A stretch of 19,164 bases of DNA from an uncultured beta proteobacterium (GTDB lineage: Bacteria > Pseudomonadota > Gammaproteobacteria > Burkholderiales > Burkholderiaceae): NCBI GenBank assembly GCA_903843315.1, contig CAIMPQ010000086.1, positions 1 through 19,164 of the forward strand. Reading direction: 5' to 3'. The notes beneath the pieces were generated by a model. It searched no databases and was not told where the DNA came from. It was given only the letters and a program-made list of their open reading frames with translations. Of this stretch, positions 13,445 to 19,164 are shown piece by piece; position 1 is the stretch's first letter; every line of letters begins with the position of its first letter. The translations under genes were made by a program, and so were the position numbers.

Positions 13445-13870
13445 ATGAGGTTTCTTGTTTACTTTTTTAGTGTCTTAGTTGCTTCCCTCAATCTGGTTCA
13501 TGCGGATGAACATCCCGGGGTAGCAACGGAGCTTATTATTCGAAGTGGTAATGATTGGACTGGTAGCCCTCTGCCACCTTATCTATCGGATGCCCCAGAA
13601 GTTGCTGTAATGAAATACATCATCCCGCCAGAAACCGCATTACCCATTCATCAGCATCCATCCATTAACGCTGCCTATGTAGTAGATGGAGAAATTACCG
13701 TAGTACAAGAAGGCGGGATTCAACGGAATTTCAAGAAGGGCGATGTCATCGTAGAGATGGTAGGAAAGTGGCACTATGGGGTCAATCAGAGTACAAAACC
13801 AGTGGAGCTAATCGTTTTTTATGCCACCACCAAAGATCTGCCACTGGCAATCAAGAAGTCAAACCCCTAA
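13445..13870 (+). CDS. Exported small cupin-domain protein
   Basis: Protein of 141 residues with a Sec signal peptide (1-20, cleavage after VHA) and a single cupin barrel. Cupin motif 1 is recognisable as H69-Q-H71-x3-N75-x6-G82; the usual glutamate ligand is replaced by Asn75. Motif 2 is G99-x5-M-x-G-x2-H110-x3-N114, with the usual proline replaced by Met. Three histidines remain to bind a metal. Family members bind metals or small molecules, and specific function is unknown. It starts 19 bp after fdx and precedes the first good terminator, so it is probably transcribed with the isc operon. A periplasmic protein has no obvious role in cytoplasmic cluster assembly; metal handling is a guess. 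Confidence 0.85.
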   Translation: MRFLVYFFSVLVASLNLVHADEHPGVATELIIRSGNDWTGSPLPPYLSDAPEVAVMKYIIPPETALPIHQHPSINAAYVVDGEITVVQEGGIQRNFKKGDVIVEMVGKWHYGVNQSTKPVELIVFYATTKDLPLAIKKSNP

Positions 13871-13950
13871 AAACAGACTAAATTGCACCAAGTTGATGCA
13901 TTAGGGCACAGATTCATGCAATTCGCTGTCATGCAGCTGAAATACAGGAC

Positions 13951-14030
13951 TAATATGAACTTGTAGTTTGTTCTTTAAGCAGTACCTCCAAAAATCTTTT
14001 TCAAGCCATCCTTCGGGGTGGCTTTTTCTT
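13951..14030 (+). ncRNA. Possible short RNA ending at the operon terminator
   Basis: TAATAT at 13951-13956 is a good -10 element, with TGTCAT at 13927-13932 as a weak -35 (18-bp spacer). A transcript from about 13963 would run about 68 bases to the terminator at 14004-14030 and carry UACCUCC (13983-13989), a match to the 16S anti-Shine-Dalgarno sequence, in an unpaired stretch before the hairpin. This is the layout of an sRNA that pairs with ribosome-binding sites. It may equally be just the 3' untranslated region of the cupin transcript. Confidence 0.25.
14003..14030 (+). terminator. Strong intrinsic terminator of the isc-cupin transcript
   Basis: AGCCATCC (14004-14011), a TTCG tetraloop and GGGTGGCT (14016-14023) form an 8-bp stem with one G-U pair, extended by A14003-T14024, followed by TTTTCTTT. 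It lies 134 bp after the cupin stop. The convergent MCP gene ends at 14044; read on its strand the stem is followed only by TTGAAAAAG, so termination there would be weaker. Confidence 0.92.
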
Positions 14031-14043
14031 TGCTAAGAAAGCA

Positions 14044-15672
14044 CTAGCATTCGAATTTGGAGACCAACTCTTTTAGTCTTGCGGCAACCCTTGCCAACTC
14101 CATGGAAGAATTTTGAATCTCAGAAGACCCACTGGAGATTCCTCGAGAGGTCAATGCAACCGCCTCAATGGTTTCGGTAATTTTTGCAGAGCTTCCAGCT
14201 GAGGTAGAGATATTCCGGGAGATTTCACTCACGGTAGCTACTTGTTCCTCGACAGCCGTAGCAATGACAATCGAGATCTCATCAATTTTATTAATAATCT
14301 GGGTAATTTCTTGAATAGATTCAATTGCACCTTTTGCATCCAACTGAATCGTATCGATGGAATGACCGATCTCATTCGTCGCCTTCGCTGTTGAGCGAGC
14401 TAACTCTTTAACCTCATTCGCAACCACGGCGAATCCTTTACCAAGCTCACCAGCACGAGCCGCTTCAATGGTGGCATTCAGTGCCAGCAGGTTAGTTTGC
14501 TCTGCAATATCAGCAATCACTGCTACTACTTCACCGATTTGAATACTGCTATTGCTCAGCTTGGCCATTTTTTGATTGGTGTTATTCGCAATTTCTACTG
14601 CACGATTGGCAACGCGAGAGGCTTCCATGGCGTTAATCGATATTTCTCGGATACTGGTGCTGAATTCTTCAGTTGCTGCGGCAACAGAGTGGGTATTTTG
14701 ACTCACATTATCTGAAGACTGCGCAACATCATTGGCTTGAGCTGACGTCTCTTCAGCGTTGGCATTGAGTTGGGCACTTACTGCCGCAAGCTCTTCTGAG
14801 GAGGAGCTAATCATTAAGGCATTACCACTAATCTCTTGAATCGCATTACGTAAATTACTCTGCAATGTTTGGACTGATTGTGCAATTTGACCCACTACAC
14901 CTACATAATCAGCGCCTTCAATTTTCGTATTTAAGCGTGATTCAGCGAGCGCGTTAAGAGATTCTTTGGTTTTGTGTAATGGATCAATAATGGAATGCCT
15001 GAAACGGATCCCAACCAAAATGCTGAGGAAAATGGCCGCAAGAATAGTGATTCCGGTAGACCAAATGGCATTCGATTTTGCTGCCAAAGCCCCATCGTAG
15101 TAGATCTGAGCGCTCTCTAATTTCACTTCAATAAAATCTTGCAGATTCTTAGTGATATTCGGTTTAAAGCCTGTAAACTTTGGGCCAAAGTACATTGCAG
15201 TTGCTGCAGCTGGCGAATTTTTTTCTAGAATAATTACTTGCTCGATAGCCACTAGATAAATATTAAAGTCTTCAACAAGCTCATTGAATTCCACGCGTGT
15301 TTTTGAGCGGACAATATTCGCATCTACCCGTTGCAGGGTTTCTTGTAAATCATTACGTAGTTTTTCAATATTAGCGAGAGCCGTCTCGCGTATGGCTTGC
15401 CCTTCAGATTTTGAGGGCGCCGTTGAAGCTAGCAGGAGGTGATTAATCTCCACGTCGAGTGCAATCGCATCCACCTGAAGTTGTCTTGAGTCGCTTATAC
15501 CTTGCGCACCTTGTACGTATAGCCATTTAGCACTTTGACCCATGATCTGGTAGCCATAAATTGAAATGCCACCAACGATAAGGGTAAATACAAGGATTAG
15601 TCCAAAGCTCACTTGAAGCTTGGTTTTAACTGTGGATTTTCTTTCGAATTTATCTAGTAGGGTACGAAACAT
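14044..15672 (-). CDS. Methyl-accepting chemotaxis protein (transmembrane receptor)
   Basis: Chemoreceptor of 542 residues in the inner membrane. Domain order: short basic cytoplasmic N-terminus, TM1 at about 21-43, periplasmic helical sensor domain at about 44-203 (four-helix-bundle type by its helical pattern), TM2 at about 204-222, HAMP at about 225-277, then the long signalling coiled coil. The hairpin tip that binds CheA and CheW is intact at about 388-421 (DIAEQTNLLALNATIEAARAGE...GKGFAVVANEV). The C-terminus ends KFEC without an NWETF-type tether for CheR. Ligand is unknown. AGGAAG lies 9 bp before the ATG. It diverges from cheA across a 148-bp gap, so the product very likely signals to that kinase. 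Confidence 0.95.
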   Translation of the reverse strand: MFRTLLDKFERKSTVKTKLQVSFGLILVFTLIVGGISIYGYQIMGQSAKWLYVQGAQGISDSRQLQVDAIALDVEINHLLLASTAPSKSEGQAIRETALANIEKLRNDLQETLQRVDANIVRSKTRVEFNELVEDFNIYLVAIEQVIILEKNSPAAATAMYFGPKFTGFKPNITKNLQDFIEVKLESAQIYYDGALAAKSNAIWSTGITILAAIFLSILVGIRFRHSIIDPLHKTKESLNALAESRLNTKIEGADYVGVVGQIAQSVQTLQSNLRNAIQEISGNALMISSSSEELAAVSAQLNANAEETSAQANDVAQSSDNVSQNTHSVAAATEEFSTSIREISINAMEASRVANRAVEIANNTNQKMAKLSNSSIQIGEVVAVIADIAEQTNLLALNATIEAARAGELGKGFAVVANEVKELARSTAKATNEIGHSIDTIQLDAKGAIESIQEITQIINKIDEISIVIATAVEEQVATVSEISRNISTSAGSSAKITETIEAVALTSRGISSGSSEIQNSSMELARVAARLKELVSKFEC

Positions 15673-15820
15673 TCGTGGCAGCTTCCTATTGAAGGTTCTT
15701 GGGCAGGTTGAGCGATTGAAAGAAGGGGGTTTAGAGATTATTACTCAATTTAAGCTAATATCGTTATTAGGCCTCATTCTATCTGCCCGACGAAAGAAAT
15801 GTCTATTAGTATTGGTTTAA
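15673..15820. promoter_or_regulatory. Divergent MCP/cheA control region with operator-like dyad
   Basis: On the + strand TTGAAA (15716-15721), a 17-bp spacer and TATTAC (15739-15744) make a good sigma70 promoter for cheA, with a start near 15751 and a leader of about 70 bases. Immediately downstream CTAATA (15755-15760), TCGT and TATTAG (15765-15770) form a perfect 16-bp dyad, a likely operator positioned at the transcription start. No FliA (sigma28) type promoter is evident. I see no clear promoter for the MCP direction beyond A+T-rich sequence around the dyad. Confidence 0.6.
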
Positions 15821-18037
15821 ATGGAAAATCACGACGATATCCTTGCTGAATTCATCCTGGAGGCTCGGGAAATAATCGATCAATTGGATGTCGATTTTGT
15901 GCGCTTTGAGGAAAACCCGAATGATCAATCATTGGTGGGGAATATTTTCCGAGGGTTACATACCCTAAAAGGTAGTAGTGGCTTCTTTTCCCTAAAGCGG
16001 TTTGAAACTCTATCCCATGCAGGGGAGTCTTTATTGGGCAAAATTCGTGCAGGTCAAATTACCTTGGATTTGGCTAAATCGAGCAACTTATTAAAGATGA
16101 ACGATGTTCTTCGTCAGATTATTGAGCACGTTGAAATCCATCATATTGAACCACCAGGTGATGACCAGGGACTAATTAATAGTTTGCTGGGTATGGCCAA
16201 CGCAGATAGTCCAGATTTAAAGCCCTCTGTTCAAAAGGAAGATGTAGCTGAACCAACAACCCTCTCGATTGAGGTAGAAGAGTCAATTGAGCACCAAGAT
16301 CTTTCAGAGCTTGAGGTGAATCATGCGCCCGGACCGGGGGTCGTTGTTCCAGTCAAAGTAGCCCCAGATATTCTGGATAAATTGATGAATATTGCAAGTG
16401 AAATGGTATTGGCACGGAATCGCCTTTTACCTTTCTCGCAGCAATCGACTGACAAGTTATTTACTAGTGCCGTACGCAGTATTGATATGCTGACTTTGGA
16501 ATTGCAAGAGCGCATGATGAAAATGCGTATGCAGCCCATTTTCCATATTTGGGCAAAATTTCCCCGTCTAGTCCGGGATGTCTCATTGGAGTGCCATAAA
16601 AAAGTTAGACTAATCCAAGAAGGCTCAGAAACAGAGTTGGATCGCATCCTTTTGGATAGTATTCGAGACCCTTTGATTCATTTAATTCGAAATAGCATTG
16701 ACCATAGCATTGAGTCTCCAGCGATTAGGCTTGAAAAGGGTAAGCCAGAAGTTGCAGATTTAATATTGCGTGCCGCCCACCAGAATGGCATGGTAATCAT
16801 CGAAGTGATTGATGATGGTGCGGGAGTGGATTATGCGCGGGTCCGTCAGCGCGCTATATCTAATGGATTGATTTCCCCGGAAAATGCCAGCACCCTCAGT
16901 AATAAAGAATTAATTAATTTAATATTTTTACCCGGCTTTTCTACTACAGACAAGGTTACTAACCTTTCTGGTAGGGGGGTTGGCATGGATGTCGTCAAAA
17001 ACAATATTGAAAATATTGGTGGCAGTATTGAAATTACCAGTACGCCCAATCAAGGGACGCATGTTAAGTTAAAGATACCGCTGACACTGGCCATTTTGCC
17101 CACCCTCTTTGTTCAGACTGGCGGGGAGATTTTCTTGATTCCGCAAAATCGGATTTTAGAATTAGTCCGCTTTGCCCCAAATGCACCCAATAATGGGGTG
17201 GAGGATTTCTATGGAACACCTACATACCGCCTAAGAGATAGATTAATTCCACTCCTCTTTTTAAACGAGCAGTTAAATTTACCCACAGCACCTGCCCATC
17301 CAAAGCAAAAATTATTTGTTGCTGTACTCAATTTCAATGGCACCATTTTTGGGTTGGTAGTTGAGGCGGTGCTCAATATCCAAGATGTTGTAATCAAGCC
17401 TTTGGGAGAATTATTAAGAGATCTATCCAAGTTTGCGGGGGCGACAATTATGGGTAATGGTGACGTGGCCCTTATTCTGGATGTGGATGGCATTGCGCGG
17501 CAATCCGGCTTGGTGGAGCGCCTCGATTTGAATCCCATTAGGCAGGAAGAGAAATATATCCCTGTCGTTGAGGAAATGGTTTCCATTCTTTTATTCGAGA
17601 TTCCAGGATTGCATAGGATTGCTCTGCCCCTTGATGCCATCGACCATATTGTTAAATTAGACTCTGCTCAAATACAGAAAAATGGTAACCGTGAGGTCGT
17701 TTACTTCGATGATCAGTTAATGGACTTAGTCCGCCTAAATAATTATGTGAGTGGTGGCACTAGGGGTGGTAATCAAGGCGCATCGCGAGTACCAGTGTTA
17801 ATTTGTCGATATCGAAACGGTTTATATGGTCTGATGGTTAAGCAAGTGACCGATATTATTGAGGTTCCAGCCAAATTACACGAATTAGCAACGCCGCAAA
17901 AAGGATTAAGTGGGTCTATTGTGTATAAAGATCAGGTTATCAACGTTTTAGACTTAGAGGAGGTGCTCATTATGCATAATATTCAAGAAGAGTCTGGCGA
18001 GTACCCTCAGGTCATTGACGTCTATTTGCCGCATTAA
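15821..18037 (+). CDS. cheA: CheA-type sensor kinase with two CheW-like domains
   Basis: Histidine kinase of 738 residues that autophosphorylates in response to the receptor. An HPt domain at 1-110 carries phosphoacceptor His47 (GLHTLKGSSG). An acidic linker at about 125-172 follows, with no recognisable CheY/CheB-binding P2 domain. The dimerisation domain (P3) is at about 178-240. The ATP-binding domain (P4) at about 240-420 has the N box around His287, Asn291, Asp294 and His295, the G1 box DDGAG (331-335) and the G2 box GRGVGMD (384-390), so it should be active. Two CheW-like modules follow: 425-560 and 583-720. Standard CheA has one. No receiver domain is fused. The start has no good ribosome-binding sequence. 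Its stop TAATG overlaps the cheW start by 1 bp, so the two are translationally coupled. Confidence 0.93.
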   Translation: MENHDDILAEFILEAREIIDQLDVDFVRFEENPNDQSLVGNIFRGLHTLKGSSGFFSLKRFETLSHAGESLLGKIRAGQITLDLAKSSNLLKMNDVLRQIIEHVEIHHIEPPGDDQGLINSLLGMANADSPDLKPSVQKEDVAEPTTLSIEVEESIEHQDLSELEVNHAPGPGVVVPVKVAPDILDKLMNIASEMVLARNRLLPFSQQSTDKLFTSAVRSIDMLTLELQERMMKMRMQPIFHIWAKFPRLVRDVSLECHKKVRLIQEGSETELDRILLDSIRDPLIHLIRNSIDHSIESPAIRLEKGKPEVADLILRAAHQNGMVIIEVIDDGAGVDYARVRQRAISNGLISPENASTLSNKELINLIFLPGFSTTDKVTNLSGRGVGMDVVKNNIENIGGSIEITSTPNQGTHVKLKIPLTLAILPTLFVQTGGEIFLIPQNRILELVRFAPNAPNNGVEDFYGTPTYRLRDRLIPLLFLNEQLNLPTAPAHPKQKLFVAVLNFNGTIFGLVVEAVLNIQDVVIKPLGELLRDLSKFAGATIMGNGDVALILDVDGIARQSGLVERLDLNPIRQEEKYIPVVEEMVSILLFEIPGLHRIALPLDAIDHIVKLDSAQIQKNGNREVVYFDDQLMDLVRLNNYVSGGTRGGNQGASRVPVLICRYRNGLYGLMVKQVTDIIEVPAKLHELATPQKGLSGSIVYKDQVINVLDLEEVLIMHNIQEESGEYPQVIDVYLPH

Positions 18038-18510
18038 TGATGGAACGTCCTTTTCTTACTTTTGGTGTTGGCACTTATTTGCTTGGAGTCCCCGCAGATG
18101 AGTTGATTGAAGTCAACCGAAATTTAAAGTGCACCAAGGTTCCGGGTAGTCCAAAAATGATCCGCGGTATTTTGAATTTACGCGGTTTACTCATGCCTGC
18201 GATTGATGTGGGGGCTTACTTGGATATCCAGGAAGCAAAATCGGAAACCTTTTGTATCATCTTGAACGTGCAAGGGAATCATATTGCGCTCATGGTCGAT
18301 TCTATTGGGGATATTAGTACATTTAACCCTGGTGAATTGGTGTTGCCCCCAGCTCATTTACAGGGACAGAACCATGAAGCGATTCTTGGGGCCTATCGAT
18401 TAACTGAAGGCCTTTTAATTATTTTGGATACCCCTGCGATTTCTCGTAATGCGCAAAATAACAATGGGACTGCACCCATTGGATTTCAATCTTTACCAGT
18501 GTTGAATTAG
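18037..18510 (+). CDS. cheW: CheW-like coupling protein
   Basis: Adaptor of 157 residues that links chemoreceptors to CheA. It is a single CheW domain, with the characteristic MIRGILNLRGLLMPAIDVG at 41-59 and the LILDTPA end of the fold near residue 130. A tail of about 20 polar residues follows. The first ATG overlaps the cheA stop by one base, and a second ATG follows directly. No CheY, CheR or CheB gene follows; the next gene is a convergent LysR regulator. The 62 bp between them hold no clear terminator. Confidence 0.9.
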   Translation: MMERPFLTFGVGTYLLGVPADELIEVNRNLKCTKVPGSPKMIRGILNLRGLLMPAIDVGAYLDIQEAKSETFCIILNVQGNHIALMVDSIGDISTFNPGELVLPPAHLQGQNHEAILGAYRLTEGLLIILDTPAISRNAQNNNGTAPIGFQSLPVLN

Positions 18511-18572
18511 ACAATAGCTTCTCGCGCCATATTCACCTTCGGCAGTTTAAGCATTTCATTTAACTCTTGATT

Positions 18573-19163
18573 TTAGTTTTTGGGCGTGCTCAATAAAAAA
18601 TGCTGCTTGATAACTTGAGTAACATTTTGTCGTATATGTTTTTTTCGCTCAAGCAAACCAACTTTCCGGAAGATGGTTTTCCCTGGTAGTTCCTGAATTC
18701 TCAGTTGTTGATCATTGGACCATGCAATATTAGCTAACTTTGGAATAATGGAGTAGCCAAGTCCTTGCCTTACTAATTCAATAATGGCTTCTACAGAATT
18801 TAACTCCATACCTTCTTCTATTGAGAGCTTATTAGACTTGATAGTTTGATCAACCAGATGACCCGTCCAAGTATTTCTCTCAAAGCGAATGAATGGTTTA
18901 TTCGAGTCTATGACACTGAAATCTTTTTTTCTACTGGCGGGAGTATTGGGGTAAATCAAAATCATTGGTTCCTTGTAGAGCTCAGTCCACTGGACATTTT
19001 GAGGTAGCGCATAAGGCGACTCGGTCACAATTGCAGCATCAAGGGTGCCTTCGATCACTTGATCTAAGAAATTACTGGATAAGCCTGCTATCAATTTGAT
19101 TTCTAGTGCGGGATAGCTCTGCTTAATTTCATTCAAAGTTTTCCCAAAGGCACCCATTAGTGC
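18573..19163 (-). CDS. LysR-type transcriptional regulator, C-terminal part
   Basis: The gene runs off the right edge, so only the effector-binding domain is visible (197 codons, ending PKN at TAA 18573-18575). The stretch KTLNEIKQSYPALEIKLIAG with TLDAAIVTES is the typical opening of the type 2 periplasmic-binding fold in LysR regulators, and ELVRQGLGYSIIPKLA is its conserved late motif. The reading frame continues unbroken through the window edge (an internal ATG at 19157 is not the real start). The DNA-binding helix-turn-helix lies outside. Target genes and ligand cannot be inferred; no divergently transcribed partner is visible. Confidence 0.9.
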   Translation of the reverse strand, partial: ALMGAFGKTLNEIKQSYPALEIKLIAGLSSNFLDQVIEGTLDAAIVTESPYALPQNVQWTELYKEPMILIYPNTPASRKKDFSVIDSNKPFIRFERNTWTGHLVDQTIKSNKLSIEEGMELNSVEAIIELVRQGLGYSIIPKLANIAWSNDQQLRIQELPGKTIFRKVGLLERKKHIRQNVTQVIKQHFLLSTPKN

Positions 19164-19164
19164 A

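Noticed and set aside
15620..15820. Open frame of 66 codons across the MCP start and the intergenic region
   Set aside because: It is antisense to the MCP start, has no ribosome-binding sequence or recognisable similarity, and is explained by chance.
1..19164. CRISPR array, transposase, integrase, tRNA or rRNA gene
   Set aside because: I saw no regularly spaced repeats, no transposase or integrase frames and no cloverleaf-like or rRNA-like stretch on either strand; this is by eye and short RNA genes could be missed.

Overview
The window looks like a chromosomal segment of a freshwater betaproteobacterium, most likely Polynucleobacter or a close relative in the Burkholderiales. This is inferred from gene content and order, not from a search. 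The pointers are a Bug-family periplasmic receptor, an intracellular PHB depolymerase whose catalytic residues fall at the numbering known from Ralstonia eutropha, a soluble RnfB-like ferredoxin next to nth, an aminotransferase divergent from uvrB, a complete isc operon, and base composition that looks A+T-rich for a betaproteobacterium. There are no RNA genes of the standard classes, no insertion sequences, no CRISPR array and no obvious foreign island.

Layout. 1-1144 (+): the 3' end of a Zn-ribbon/OB-fold (DUF35-type) protein, then a tripartite-tricarboxylate-transporter type (Bug) solute receptor. 1236-5578 (-): a leftward cluster read as aminotransferase, phaZ, RnfB/RsxB-like ferredoxin, nth and DUF1841, with tight spacing or overlaps and one intrinsic-terminator-like hairpin between phaZ and the ferredoxin. 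5579-5736: a divergent control region. 5737-7893 (+): uvrB. 7894-8031: the isc promoter region, with a good match to an IscR type 1 site. 8032-13425 (+): iscR-iscS-iscU-iscA-hscB-hscA-fdx, followed 19 bp later by a secreted cupin gene (13445-13870) in the place where iscX often sits, then a strong terminator. 14044-15672 (-) and 15821-18510 (+): a divergent chemosensory pair, a methyl-accepting protein facing cheA-cheW. 18573-19163 (-): the C-terminal part of a LysR-type regulator that runs off the window.

How the genes work together. IscS supplies sulfur, IscU is the scaffold, HscA/HscB release the cluster using the LPPVK motif of IscU, IscA and ferredoxin assist, and IscR senses cluster status and represses its own promoter. 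Several other products here carry Fe-S clusters (Nth and the RnfB-like ferredoxin). The MCP/CheA/CheW set is a complete receptor-kinase-coupler core, but no CheY, CheR, CheB or motility gene is visible, so its output is unknown.

Most of the window is conserved housekeeping. The more interesting points are the IscR box, a hairpin spanning the iscR stop codon, the orphan RnfB-like ferredoxin translationally coupled to Nth, the cupin attached to the isc operon, a possible small RNA before the operon terminator, and the architecture of the CheA. I found no convincing entirely new system.
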